Shown: positions 1-12,349 of the stretch, piece after piece
How positions within the stretch are numbered: position 1 is the first letter of the stretch
Layout of the letters: every line of letters starts with the position of its first letter
Assembly (NCBI GenBank): GCA_034008185.1
Contig: CM067109.1
Span: 57,838,801 to 57,902,800, forward strand
Direction: 5' to 3'
Length of the DNA stretch: 64,000 nt
Source: Gorsachius magnificus
Lineage: Eukaryota > Chordata > Aves > Pelecaniformes > Ardeidae
Notes under the pieces: model-generated
What the model was told of the DNA's origin: nothing
The model's database searches: none
Seen by the model: only the letters and a program-made list of their open reading frames with translations
Made by a program: the position numbers and the translations under genes

Positions 1-103
1 TTAGAAAAGCTTCAAGCGCACTGCTGTAAAACCGTTGAATATGGATCACAGATCAACAATCGCTATTTTGGATGGTGAATGGTCTCTTCCCTGTAGTAGA
101 GTA

Positions 104-580
104 TAGAATCATAGAATCATCTAGGTTGGAAAATACCTTTAAGATCGTCAAGTCCAACCACTAGCCTAGCACTGCCATCCCACCACTAAACCATGTCCCT
201 AAGCACCTCATCTATCCTTCTTTTAAATACCTCCAGGGATGGGGACTCGACCACCTCCCTGGGCAGCCCGTTCCAGAGCCTGACAACCCTTTCTGTGAAG
301 AAATTTTTTCTAATGTCTAACCTAAACCTGTCCTGGCACAACTTCACACCATTTTCCCTCATCCTATCATCTGTTACCAGGGAGAAGAGGCCGACCCCCA
401 TCTTGCTACAGCCTCCTGTCAGGCAGTTGTAGAGGGTGATAAGGTCTCCCTTCAGCCTCCTCTTCTCCAGACTAAACAAGCCCAGTTCCCTCAGCCATTC
501 CTTGCAGGGCTTGTGCTCCAGACCTCTCACCAGCTTTGTGGCTCTCCTCTGGACATGTTCCAGCAATGCAACGTCAACGT
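104..580 (-). mobile_element. CR1 LINE, 3' fragment (5'-truncated)
   Basis: On the + strand this begins with the reverse complement of the CR1 3' tail (two copies of AGAATCAT) and runs backwards through the 3' untranslated region into the end of ORF2. Read on the minus strand, 186-596 stays open for 136 codons and shows the conserved CR1 C-terminal stretch, including [19 protein letters not shown] and [10 protein letters not shown]. Everything upstream (endonuclease and reverse transcriptase core) is missing, the usual 5' truncation of CR1 copies. The open frame is a relic and not a host gene. The right boundary is approximate, because similarity fades near 575-596. Confidence 0.93.
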
Positions 581-3500
581 TGAATGCATACTGCATACAA
601 TGTTATATAGACTATACTTGTAGAGTAGTAAACACAGGCACAGCAAGACAGTCTGATAAACAGCACAAGCATTCTTGGAATAATGCTCCTCTTCGTAGGG
701 CATAAAAAAAAACCCCTACCCCACAGTTTTCTGCTAAGGCTGCTACAGCCAAGTGCATTCACCCTGAGTCTCTAGTTTTCCTCAAAATAGAGGGAAAATA
801 ACAGATTCTTAGACATGGGTGAACAACACTACCAATTTAGAGGAGATGGCAGGAAGGGTGTGCTGATCACATCCCATAAAAAGGTAGTTTGTCTCTTAAA
901 TAAAGATCCTGAATAAATGACCATATTTCTGCCAGCTAAAGAAACAACAACCTCATGTATTTATGTAATCAGCATGTAAGTAGTCACTCAAATTTGGAAT
1001 AGCTCATCTGTTCCCTGGCAGGTGAGATTATCTGGACATTAAGTTTAATTCTAACCTGCAAGTCAGGACAAAGTCAAAAGGCCTAGGGAAGAGGTCTAGG
1101 AATTGGCAGAAGGCTTGGGCTGTCTTACACACAGGAAAAACTCAATACTTCATTCTTCGCCTCTCTTACAGCTGTGAGTATGGAAGGAGCCACTTTTTCA
1201 CCTCTACTTAGAAAGTTCATGTTCACAGCCCAGAGAAACTGCTGTGATGCCTCAACAGGCTTTTTTTGCAAGAAGTGCTGACGACCCAATATTCAACCAC
1301 ACTTCCATTTCTATGAGAAACTATTAAACTGATCTGTTCCAACTCCAGTTTTCCCACCTTTTCAGAAAAGCTAAAGGCCAAAGCTAGATACTACAATTCA
1401 TTCTATGTGTGTGTGAAATACATTATTTTATATGAAAAATTTAGAAGAATGTGTACCTCCAAAAGTGAGGTATAAATAGCCTGTTCTGTCCAGGAACAGC
1501 AGATTGTGCCCTATTCCAGCATATGATGATAACTACAGAATTTCATACTTGCTTCCAATCCACTTGTCAGAAAGAATTAAAACAGGAGTTTACATAATTT
1601 ATAACTATAAACAGCCCAGCAACACTACAGATATGATCTCAATCAGAAAATATGTGCTACTTGTCAAAGTAATTTCAGAAGAGTGGAGGCTGGCCTGTGG
1701 AATTTACACACAGGGCAGTACTGCAGTAACCACAGTTAATCAGCTGAGATTGTACTGTGCCCCAAGACAGCTTATACATGCCAAATGTGGGCTGTTGCCA
1801 ATATGGCAAATGACTTATGCTGAAGACCGTGGCTAAAGTATTATTTCTCCCATATGCTAGACTGTAATGTAGACTTCATATGTCCACTTAATCCAATGGA
1901 AACTCTGTCTACTGACACCAAAGATTCTGATTCCAGAGTTGTTCTCCATTTAAATAATTGCTTGCAACAACTCTTTTCTTTAGAACAAATACTCGCTACT
2001 TTCTTCACTCAGAAGACCCAAGAAAAGCAGCAGATCCTTAGCACCACTGACTGAACAAATCGGACACAAAACACCTACTGAACTTCCTCAGGAGGATACC
2101 TCTAACTAAATGCAAACAATGCTTCCATTATACTGGAACTGGTTTGTCATTCATTGTATTCACATGAGCGTGTTCTTAACCTCCGGATCTGGAATGGAAC
2201 CAGGATGTGAGAGAGTCCCCAGGGTGTATAGAGTAATTCTGATATCACTGTGTAAAAGTTCAACTGAATCAGCATTTCAGCCCTAGTAGTTATCTACCAG
2301 ATGTCATAATTTAACTTCAACTAAACAGGCATTATCTTTCCTCAAAAGATATACTGCTCAGATACTTCAGTGAGGGATTAAACTTAAAGTTACCCCCCAA
2401 AAGTGGTTTTTTTAGCACTCTTAACATTAGGAAACATGTAATGTGATTTCTTAATGATTCATCCAGCCAGAAATTATTCGGGTAAAAATTAAAAGTCACA
2501 ACCCCCCCTTCATTTAGCATCACCCAGCCTTGGTAAAAGCTTTGGTGACCAACAGTCTTAAGAGACCAATTATTTTATTAAGTCTAAAATATTATTTATG
2601 GAAAGTGACCAAGGTATCACAAGTGAAGTTGCATTAAAAAAATCACTCTACTAACAAATGGGTTTCATGTATGCTTTACCAGAATTCCCACTGAAGCCAG
2701 GGCAAAACCAACACTGACCACAAATTACCTTAAGCATACAGTTCCACAAGTACAGATGAATAACTTTAATGAGACTCGTTTGCCTAAGGTGTGTTGTGAT
2801 TACTTAAGTTATAGTCTAACACCTTCTGAGCATATATGATGCAAATCTCTGTGCTCATTACAGTAGCATCGTCAGACACAGAGATCAACATATCCCAACA
2901 ACATAACTACTTTATCTTCTGCTTGTCATTTCACTACTAATAAAGAAGCCAGTGCTGTTCTGCAAACACAGTTTCTAATGCTGGTAAAATTACTAACAAC
3001 AAAAAGAATATAATAGGAGAAATATATATATATACACACACACTTTAATTTTAAACACCCATTATAAAATTCAAAACAAAAATTTTTTTTAATTAAGCAC
3101 AAAAATTCTGTGGAAGAAACTGTGGAAAACTGATAAACTTCTACTATTGCACCAAGAAAGGCTAAGAAATAAAACAGACCAAAGTGACATCACCTGCCCC
3201 TTCTGGGATAGCTTTTAAAAGGAAGGCAAGATAATTTTATCAATTTATCTCCTTAACTCTCTTATGAATAAAAAAGTAACATAGAAAGTGACAAATGAAA
3301 AACTGCCCACAGGCAGTAATTTCAATCCATTTTTCAGCAATTAACCTTTTAATTAAGGCTGACGGAAGAGTGGGGAAAAGTCTATCCAATCTGAAAGAAC
3401 ACCTTAAATATTTATCTTGCGATTCCTAGGATAACACAAATGTAGTTCTTTCATACAAGCAATTATTCCTGTCCTCCTCCCTCTGCAAATTATAACAAGA

Positions 3501-4759
3501 GAGTGGCTCCTATTATTCACAACTTTGAGTACCTCACTACATATTAGCCTCAAAAGCCCAACCCTTGCATACACTTATCTAGAAATCTTATATTTACATT
3601 AAATATAAATTATTCTAATTGCGTATTTAAATTAAATTACCTATTTCAGAGGAATTATTCACAAGAACAAAGCCAAACTTGTAAATACAGCTGCTAGTTT
3701 GTAAATTTTTGTGCTGCTCTAACTGCAACAGGCAAGACATTAAAATTGTTGGGGTTTTTTTGTTTGTTTGCTGTTTGGGTGTTCGTTTCTTTTTTTAAAT
3801 AACCATTTTTTCATCATATATTGCTGAAATAAGAAACTCTAAAGTAGTTTCCCCTCACCCTTTTATTGAGCACGATGCAATGAAAACTTGAGTTCAAGCT
3901 ACTACTTGAAGCACTCTTATTTCAACATCTGTATTACAATAAAAATGGAACAGAAGGATATGAACATCCTCCAACTACTTCAACAGTTAAAGCAACAAAA
4001 TACTTAGTGGGAAAAAAAAAAATCAGTGTCTGATTAATTATTATATAAAAGGATTAAACTAATAGAATTACTATGAAAAAAATACACAGTAGGTCTGGAA
4101 AAGAACACAGAGGAAGTCTATTCAATAACGAAAAAAACATACCAAGAAATACCATGAAGTAACTCTTTAAGGTAGTTTTCAAAGAGCAAAGCAACCTACA
4201 TAAAACCAGAGAAGCCTAACGGGGCCAACACTTCATTCTGGTTAGTTTGATTTCAAACAATTGAACGGCTTTATTATTCCCACAAATTCTAGCAATATTG
4301 TAAAGCTTAACTTGTATACAGAGACATTTTTGCTGCTGGTGGTGGTTAATTCGTATACTTCAAATCCTAATGGCACAGTTGAAAAAAGACAGGGAATACA
4401 AGAAACACCCAAGTGAAAAATCCAGCCATTCCTTCTCACCTAGAGGACAAGCCAACCCTCCAAAGATTCCGCAGAGACAACTGTGGGATTAAGCCAGATA
4501 ACATAACACTTTGCATGCTCCGAGCAAGACTGCTCCACGGAACTGCCCTGCTAAAACCACCTACGTGCTGATGGGTGCCGAAGCCCCATATTGCATTTCA
4601 GCCACATCAATCCGATGCTTCACTGCACCGGTCGGCCACTCACTAACACCGCTTTTAAAACCGGTCTGCCTTCAGATGGTACTATTTTGGCTTCTGCGGT
4701 CACGCATTTTTCTAGCTACCTTCTGGCCAAATACTCGAAACTTTTAAATTAGTAATACC
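581..4759. other. Non-coding AT-rich DNA, probable intron of a leftward gene
   Basis: I find no credible coding exon here. Open frames are short, show no family resemblance and lack codon structure. The stretch holds only simple features, such as a TA/CA dinucleotide run near 3022-3043 and scattered A or T runs. Lying immediately left of a CpG-island promoter, it most likely corresponds to the first intron of a minus-strand gene starting in the island. By mammalian gene order that gene would be ABHD17B, whose coding exons would lie beyond position 1. That assignment is inferred. Confidence 0.5.
3022..3043. repeat. (TA)n(CA)n microsatellite
   Basis: A short compound dinucleotide run: about seven TA units followed by about five CA units. 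It lies in non-coding DNA left of the CpG island. Confidence 0.8.
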
Positions 4760-5285
4760 TGAGCGCGATTTTAAGGCCAGCTTCACTCCCGCCATCAACA
4801 GCAGAAGCTTAAGAGATACATTACGTCAGGCTCGCGAGAATTAAATGAACTCTTCGGGGGTCTGGAGCTAAAAAGGGCTTCGCAGCAGGCAGCGACACTG
4901 ACGCGGGGGCACCTCTCAGACCCGCTAAAAGCCCGAATTCAACAAGCGTTTAACAAGTCCGCGCGCCCGTTTCCCCAACAAAGGCGCCCACGGCAAAAAA
5001 CCCGGCAGGCGGGAGCCCCAGGACAGACGGCCCGCAGCGTCCCGCGCCCCCGCGGCAGGGGGCACCGCGGGCGGCGGGGCAGAGGGCTGAGGAAACGCTG
5101 GTGCCTGCCGCGGCCCTTCCGCCTGCCCCCCCGCCGCCGCTCCGCCAGGGACCCGCCAGGCGCCTGCTGCCGGCGGAGATAAGGACGGCGGAGAGGCGAG
5201 CAAGGGAGAGAAACGGCCGGACCCGCCACGGCCGCTCGCCGCCCGCCTCGGAAGGCCGGCCCCCTCGGGGAAGGTCAGCCCGTAC

Positions 5286-5500
5286 CTGCGCCTGGCGCTC
5301 CGCTCGGCGGCGGCGGCCCCGCGCTTTCCCAACCGCCGCCGCTCGGACGCCGGGCCGGCGGGGGGAGGGGTGCCGGTTGTGCTGAGTAACGGCGCGGCGG
5401 CGGGCGGCTGTCAGCGTCCCGGCTCCGCCCTGCGGCCGCCCCGCCACGAGGCGCCGTGGCGGGTGGGCGGGAGGCAGCGAAGAGGCAGCGAACCGCCGTG
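5286..5500 (-). other. Candidate non-coding first exon of ABHD17B (tentative)
   Basis: On the minus strand a good splice donor, CAG|GTACGG, lies with its exon edge at 5,286 and its intron starting at 5,285, inside the CpG island. A minus-strand first exon ending there would form a head-to-head pair with the + strand gene. In mammals the neighbour in this position is ABHD17B, a depalmitoylating serine hydrolase that, as I recall it, has a non-coding first exon. No ABHD17B coding sequence is seen in the window, which fits the coding exons lying off the left edge. The 5' end is unknown and the right coordinate is only a guess. Confidence 0.3.
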
Positions 5501-5531
5501 GGCGGAGGGGCTGTACAGGCGCGGGCCCGGG

Positions 5532-5536
5532 CCAAT
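5532..5536 (+). promoter_or_regulatory. CCAAT box
   Basis: A CCAAT motif with the NF-Y-like context GGCCAATGGGG lies 88 bases upstream of the start codon at 5,620, in the CpG island. Its distance from the actual transcription start is unknown. Confidence 0.5.
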
Positions 5537-5619
5537 GGGGAGGCGGCGGCGCCGGAGGGGGGAGGCGGCGCGGAGAGGTTCCGGGGCAGGTGTCGCCGGC
5601 AGCGGCGGCCGCCCGGGGG

Positions 5620-5721
5620 ATGAGCTCGGAGAAGGGGAACGTGTCGCGCACGCGGCCCCAGCGCTACCAGAACGCCCGCGCCTTCAGGAACGACAAGTAC
5701 GACACCAGCGCCCGGCGCAAG
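5620..5721 (+). CDS. C9orf85: C9orf85-like protein, exon 1 (residues 1-34)
   Basis: This exon encodes the basic N-terminus starting MSSEKGNVSRTRPQ and ending at an AAG codon before the donor AAG|GTGGGC. The ATG at 5,620 is the first in frame. Upstream in-frame sequence continues only with a GTG and GC-rich codons, and the context GGGGGATGA has a purine at -3. The start matches the conserved MSSxKGNVxRxRPQ beginning of the vertebrate family. The exon lies in the CpG island and is rich in GC-ending codons and arginine, unlike the AT-richer exons 2-4. The intron is phase 0. Confidence 0.93.
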
Positions 5722-7148
5722 GTGGGCGGCGGGGCGGCCCGCGGGACCGGACGGGGCCGGGCCCTCATCTCTTTCCCGGCAGAGCGCGGGGCTGGGCTGG
5801 GCCGGGCCGCACCGCGCCGCTCGCGGGGGCCACCTCTCCTGAGGCGGCGGGGCGGTGGCGGGGCGGAGCGGCCGAGGGGGTTTGGTGCCGAAAGCGTCAG
5901 CGGGAGTCTCTGCGGCCTGCCGGGTGCACGAGTGCCCGCTGAAGCGATGGCCGTGGCCCCCTGCCGCCTTCCGCCGGAAGGTCTCGGAGAGCTTCAGCGC
6001 CGCGGGGGAAGCCGCGGAGAAACGCTCGGCCCCGGTCTCTACAGAAGGCTCACCGCGGTGCTGAGGGAGTAATCCGTAAGCAGCCACGTCAGTCAGCTGT
6101 CACCTGGCCCCGTGCCTTAGGCTGTTGCGTAAGCAAGTACCTTCTGTGATACTTGAATCGTATTTGTGACATGAAAGGCCTTGGTGAAGCCGAAGAATCA
6201 TTAGGAGGAAGACCGAAATAAAGCACTTGCTTTTGTGCAGTGAGTGCAGTGCGTAAACGTTCCCTGCAGTGTTACCCGTGTGGCTCCTTGAAAGGCGTTT
6301 GGTCTTCGGCAGAGTTCGTGGCTAGGTGGTCCTGCTTCACACATCTTAACGTTTACAGAATTTATTTTGAACAACTCCCCCCGACATCCCTATAAATGTC
6401 ACTTTCACTTTGCATACTTTTGAGGCAACTTAAAAACCACTCACAGTTGCTTTAAGGCTTTAAAAAAAATCTTAAGGGGCTTTTCAAAGTAGTTCCATAG
6501 AAAGGTGCCATTAGGTGCTTTATCAGTGCTGCGCACATTATCACGGCTTTGTATTTTCACACTATTGTTACAAGAGACCGTTGTTGTCTTTGTTTCTAAG
6601 CAAGGAAAAAGTAATGGTTTGCCATATATTCTTGGAACATGCTCTATGCATGTAGCTGTGGTGACATAACAGCCATGCGGGAGAGGATGAAGAGCGAGCA
6701 GCGTGCCTGAGCAGTGACAACACGGAGGTGGGATGTGTTGTCTCACAAGCTAAACTGAAAGGGACGAATAAAACAAAACACAAGATGAGCATTCTAGAAG
6801 AGGCTTATCTGGTGCTACTGCTGTTTTGTCAATATCTCTTTAGCTGAATCTGAATGGGTTGTCAAAAAGAACTGAGAGGAGGGGAAGAAAGTAGTGAGTT
6901 AAAGCTATGGCATCAAAGAGGGAGGTTTGTGGGGGTTTATTTTTTTTATTTTTTTCTCAGATGTTGTAGGGCTGGTTCTGCAAGTTGGACAGGCTGCTTT
7001 CCTGGGGATCTAAGCAGCACCAGTGTTATTTATGGTGTGAGTCACTGCGTGGTCTCTGATAGGAGGGTGTTTTCCTGTCTGGCCTCTACACACATACACA
7101 CACAATATTATCCTAGAGAGGTGGGTCTATCAGAAAAGTCTTCAAAGT

Positions 7149-7202
7149 CCTGACATCAGTTCTGACATCAGTTCAAAGTTCTGCCTGAGTTCTGACATCA
7201 GT
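7149..7202. repeat. Interrupted 12-bp tandem repeat (TCTGACATCAGT)
   Basis: Three near-identical copies of a 12-bp unit are visible: 7,149-7,160 (first base changed), 7,161-7,172 and 7,191-7,202. The first two are directly adjacent and the third follows an 18-bp spacer. The repeat lies in intron 1 of the C9orf85-like gene. Confidence 0.8.
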
Positions 7203-10200
7203 TTTGTAACTGAAATAATCACTTTAGTACGCACATGGCTGTTTTTCTTCCCTTTTTTAATGTTTTGTATCATACAGAACTGGCTACACAGTACCATGCA
7301 CTCAAATAATTTTTTTTTTTCAAAGCTTTTGAGTGTAGTCAGGATTCTCTATGGGCATTGACTGTGGTATGGGACTGTGTTTTCTTCCTTTCTGTGTCAA
7401 GCAAATGATTTATTTTCTTTTTGTGTCTGCAAGTTCATGGAGATGACTGGACACAGGGAAGAAGCTTCTTGAAGAAGGTGCTTCCTATTATGGGGTTAGA
7501 TAGTGTGTGGTAAAGAGACAGGATGCATTTTTCTGTTGGCATACTGTCTTGTACAAATTCTAGTGCTAAGGGATACACAGGGGTCTTTATGATGATGACT
7601 GGGCCTGATTCTGCTATTCGAAAAAGTTGAAAAGAAGTTAGACTAACAAAGATTAAGTGGTGATTAATGTCATCATTTAGATACAGGCGATGCTGAATGA
7701 TGACAGTTTTGCATCTCTTGTGTTATTGACTCCTGAACGATCAGATGCACCACAGATGTTCAAGGTGTTATGGCGAAAAGGAAGAAATAGGAGCAGTTTG
7801 ATCACAGGAATTGGTACAAGAGCAGGGCATTCTTCTTTTCTACCTCCCACTATCTCAGTAGATCAGAAGAATGAATCCTCAGAGCTGCTGAAAGAGGGTG
7901 GATCTCCTGTAAATCTTAGCTAAACTGCTATGGGGTTTTTTTAGGTATTTGGCCTGTCTTTGATTATTGTTATACACTGTCCAGTGCAATACTATCTTGA
8001 AAGGCTGCAGAAAGCTTTTTAGCTTAAAATGTTTATCCTGCTGCATTTGTGCACTGCATTAACAATGTTGAATATTAACTACAGTAGCTTCAGGTTGTAC
8101 TGTGGGTGGAGTTGAGGTGGTTATTTGCAGTGTTGTTGCTGCTTCTCTCAGTGAAGTAGTATGTGCAGAGGAAATTGATCTAATAGTTTTTTGACTTTCC
8201 CTGCTGGCCATCATTATCCAGTTGTTTTGTGGTTTTTTGAAAGGTTTTGTGCTGTCTGTCTGACACTGACCTTGGCATCCATTTTCTAATCTTAAAGACC
8301 ATAGCTCTGATTACTCGCAGTACATGCTGCAAGATCCATCTGTCTTTCTGCTAATGATCAGTCTTTACTACAGCATTACTCTGGAGTAGGCTAGTTGAGG
8401 TCAAAGACCCTTGCAGCAAAGTACACTGCCCCTCTACTGTATTTGGGTAACTGCCTGTAACAGTGCCGGGAAAGCTTGCATCCTAGGATGAACTGAAGAA
8501 GGAAGAGCCAGGACGGGGTAGGACACTGTGTTGTTAGTTATTGAATCCTGGAATTTGTTTATGGGTGCTTGCTTTGCATAATGTATTCCAGAACAGCTGT
8601 TTGTAGCACTGAGCTGAGGAATTTACATTAACTTATATGAATATACATTTTATGTAAAGCTTATTACATAAGTCAACATGGAAGCTGGAGTAGTTCTAGA
8701 GATGAAAGCAAACAGCATTCAATGAGAACATTTAGAACTCCATTGTAATAAGATGGTAAACCACAAAGTGATTCATATTTACACCCAAATGACTGATGTT
8801 TCTCCATTTCTCTCCCCTCATTAAGTATGCCCCAGATGATGATCCGCATTTCCCTAAATTTCAGAGGTTATTAACTCTGAACCTCAGCTTTACCATAGTG
8901 TTGATGTCAGCTACTTCTTCAGCTGGCTGTGTGGATAAATAACTTGTTTCGGTGGAGACACTGGTCAAGACTGTGGGAAGGCAGTACGAGCAGAATAGGT
9001 GAACACAGAGCTTAAATGCTGAGTCAGTGATTGTGACTTGAAGCTCAGAGGGGAGATACAGATAAACCAGTACCCAACTCGAAATATCAGATTGGAGTTT
9101 GGTTAGTGTCTGTTCTTGCTGCAACGTAGAGTAGCTTGGCAGGCTAAAGTCTACTCTCTAGCCACCCGTTATTCTGGGTTCAGAAGTGCCTTCAGGCCTG
9201 GGTTATAGACTTTCATGTAGGGAGAAGAGGACTAAACATAACATCTATTCTGGACTCTAACCTAAGTCACAGGATAGAGGGGTTTGCGGGAGGGGGGAGA
9301 GAGAGGGGGCGTGTTGTGTTGTTCAGTTCTTTATCCGGGAGAGTATGGGAGTTGACTGTCCGTCCTTCCACCTGTGTGGATTCTCTTGCTGGCTACTTGC
9401 GTGTTTTCAGATCCACGGTCACTGATCTGAAAAAAGCTAAATGTCTTGATTTCCAAGATGGCCATTTGGAATTGGTCTAAGAGAAAGCTTTTGATTTCGT
9501 GTGGCTTAAAGTCCATAGCAATAAAACATGGAAGGGCCTTAAATGCTAGCTTTATAGCCATCCATACATGACCAGTATGGACATAAGGAAGACTTGAAGG
9601 CTTTGGTTAAAATATTAAATATACTTCTCATTAGGAAGAGATGAGAAAAAATCTGTGTAGAAAATGGAATTTAAAGTAATGCTGATACAATGTAAGTAAG
9701 TGAAGCTCTATAGGGGACTTGATTTCAGCCTTTGAAGTGTGTATGAGAACCCTGAAAACCTGGTGTCTTCTATCACAGTTTCATGTTTGTTAGTCTGCAC
9801 TGATCTACTCCAACTGCTTTGTAGTGATGTGCTGGAGATCCTGTGGAGTTTTGTTTTTCTGAGAAGTGTAGTTATTCAGAAACACTGCGTTCAGCCTTGT
9901 TGATTGAAGCAGTGTCACCTGTGCTTCTGACAAGGAAGTTCATGGATGGCATTGACATTGCATTCATTTACAGCAGAATAGACCACTGATGTGTGCTCAG
10001 TAGTAGGAGTCTGCTTTCAATAGAGTAAATCAAAATACCCATAGGTTCTCGCATAATTAGAAACTTCCAGACGGACAGTGAGGCTTCTTTCAAACCCCAT
10101 CATTACATCTGGTTTGTGAGTGCTTTAATGCTAGCTGAAGCTAGTGATTATTTTCTGTGCCAAGTTAGTAGGTGTAGGTGCGTGTGTTTACTTTAATACA

Positions 10201-10389
10201 TTCTGAACTGCTTTTGGCAGGTTGTTAAATGGTTTAATATTGGGTTATGTGAGCATACAGAGGATGCTGTTTCATTAATGCAGTTGACCTGACAGCATGT
10301 ATATAATATGCACATGGAATATTTTCTGACTGTATATTTTAAGACTGTGTATGTATGTCTGTATTGCATAACTGTAATTTCTTTGGAGA

Positions 10390-10415
10390 ATATATAGATA
10401 TATATAGATATATAC
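10390..10415. repeat. TATATAGA-type AT microsatellite
   Basis: A run of TATATAGATATA units, about 26 bp long, in intron 1. Confidence 0.7.
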
Positions 10416-11522
10416 TGTAAGCACTGGGTGAGTTGCAGTTGTTCTTGGAGGGACGAGTAGCAAAAGAAAAGAAGAAAGAGCTATTGACTAAAACAGGGAA
10501 ATGAGCATTAAAAAAAAAGAGAAACTGCTGTGACAGAAACAGAATCTAACTTGTCAGAGTAGTTCTCACACCCAGAAATCCATTTCAAACCATAAGCACA
10601 ACCAAATCTTTGTGTATGAGAGCTAACTACCTGTGGAAAAGCTGGCTAGAAAAATTGGAAGGGAATAAGTTAACAAACCTTGTTCAGGTCTTTGTAAGGG
10701 TTGTTGGTTTTTTGTACCCTTAAGGGAAAACAAGCTGTTAAATAGGCAAAAGGAAGAAAATACAAATAGATGAAAGTTTAAACAATGTAGAAGATATATT
10801 AAAAAGTGAACATTAACAGGAAAAGTTAGCAGCAGGGGGATTTCTTTGATTTAGCTAATAACTTCCCCATTCTGACTGGGAACTGAGATACCAGGGAAGT
10901 TTCTCTTCCAGTCTGTTAGGAGACAGACTCTCACATGTTCTTTGGTGATTTCAAAAATCTGAAAAAACCAGCTTATCCAAATTTTTAATTAGGGACAGCT
11001 TGTTTTGCTTCTTCAAGTCTGTGTTGCTTTTGAAAATGATACGATACTTTTTGTTTGGTCAAAGGAGTGTAGAAAACCATGGTAAATTATCAACTTGTTT
11101 TAGTAATAGTAACATTTAAATATCAGGCATTTTTTCTGAGCAAAATAAACTTAGAAGGTAAACACAAGTCAAGGTTGAACTCTGTAAACCTCCCTGCTTG
11201 CTTGCTTTACATCAATCCATCATTTTCTGTTGGCTTTCTAAATCAACAGCCTGGTAGGAGGATAGTAGAGTCATAGTTTCTCTCATAGTCAGATGTGCTG
11301 AGCCAATGATTAACTACACCACCCTATACTTGGAGTGCCAACATTGAGTGAAAAATACAGGAAATTGCTGAAGGGGAGTAAGAGACTGTGCTGTATGTGT
11401 GCCTGTTAGGAGGAAATTAGAACTTAAAAACTGTCATCTTTCTTCCAGTTGTTATCTTCTGAGCAGATACAAAGTGGTTTCATTAGGTTGCTGTGTAAGA
11501 TTTGTGGTGACTAGGTTGAAAA

Positions 11523-12349
11523 GTGTTGGACAGGCTGGAGAGGTGGGCCTGTGTGAACCTCATGAGATTCAACAAGGCCAAGTGCAAGGTCATGCACCTG
11601 GGTTGGGGTAACCCCTGGTATCAATACAGGCTGGGGGAAGAAAGGATCAAGAGGAGCCCTGCCGAGAGGGACTTGTGGGATACTGATGGACAAAAAGCTG
11701 TACATGAGCCGGCAATGTGTGCTGGCAGCCCCAAAGGCCAACCATCTCCTGGGCTGAATAAGGAGAAGCGTGGCCAGCAGGTCGAGGGCGGTGATTCTGC
11801 CCCTCTACTCTGCTCTGGTGAGACCTCACCTAGAGTACTGCGTCCAGCTCTGAAGCCCTCAGCACAAGAAGGACATGGACCTGTTGCAGTGGGTCCAGAG
11901 GAGGGCTACTAAAATGATCCGAGGGCTGGAGCACCTCTCTTATGAGGACAGGCTGAGAGAGTTGGGCTTGTTCAGCCTGGAGAAGAGAAGGCTGCGGGGA
12001 GACCTGATTACGGCCTTTCAGTACTTAAAGGGAGCCTATAGGAAAGACAGGGACAATCTTTTTAGTAGGGCCAGCTGTGACAGGACAAGGGGTAATGGTT
12101 TTAAACTGAAGCAGGTAGATTTAGACTGGATATAAGGAAGAAATTCTTTACGATGAGGGTGGTGAAACGCTGGCAGGGGCTGCCCAGAGAGGTAGTGGAG
12201 GCCCCATCCCTGGAAACATTCAAGGCCAGGTTGGATGGGGCTCTGAGCAACCTGATCTAGTTAGTGGTGTCCCTGCTCACTGCAGGGGGGTTGGACTAGA
12301 TGGCCTCTAGGGGTCCCTTCCAACCCAAAACATTCTATGATTCTATGAA
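11523..12349 (+). mobile_element. CR1 LINE, 3' fragment in intron 1 (sense)
   Basis: This CR1 copy lies in the same orientation as the host gene. It starts in ORF2 just after the reverse-transcriptase core ([12 protein letters not shown]), passes through [15 protein letters not shown] and [12 protein letters not shown], and ends with the 3' UTR and the tail ATTCTATGATTCTATGA at about 12,333-12,349. Frameshifts and stops break the coding sequence. The 3' end matches the copies at 62,126 and the upper part of the 55.5-57.4 kb element, so these appear to be one subfamily. Confidence 0.95.

Larger units (their letters stand above)
4760..6100. promoter_or_regulatory. CpG island, probable bidirectional promoter
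   Basis: The base composition changes abruptly from AT-rich flanks to very GC-rich DNA with abundant CpG, densest at about 4,950-5,900. It covers the first coding exon of the C9orf85-like gene (ATG at 5,620) and several hundred bases upstream. Visible elements include a CCAAT box at 5,532-5,536 and GC-box-like CCGCCC/CCCCGCC motifs around 5,425-5,445. No clear TATA box is seen, as is typical for housekeeping promoters. In mammals C9orf85 and ABHD17B start head to head, so a shared promoter is expected. Long open frames on both strands here are GC-composition artefacts. Confidence 0.85.
5722..11522 (+). other. C9orf85-like intron 1, 5' part
   Basis: The GC-rich island continues to about 6,100 and is followed by ordinary AT-rich intron sequence. 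I see no extra coding exon with family support. Open frames here (for example 6,854-7,153 and 7,690-7,923) have no recognisable motifs. Notable contents are the short tandem repeat at 7,149-7,202 and a TATATAGA run near 10,390-10,415. Confidence 0.75.

Noticed and set aside
186..596. 136-codon minus open frame as a host gene
   Set aside because: Its protein is the CR1 ORF2 C-terminus and it lies inside a CR1 fragment with a CR1 tail.
1..5285. Coding exons of ABHD17B on the minus strand
   Set aside because: None of the family's characteristic hydrolase sequence is seen in any minus-strand frame, so the coding part must lie outside the window if the gene is present.
4925..6087. Long open frames on both strands of the CpG island (up to 270 codons)
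   Set aside because: They are proline/arginine/alanine-rich, overlap each other in several frames and arise from stop-poor GC-rich DNA. Only the 34-codon exon 1 has family support.
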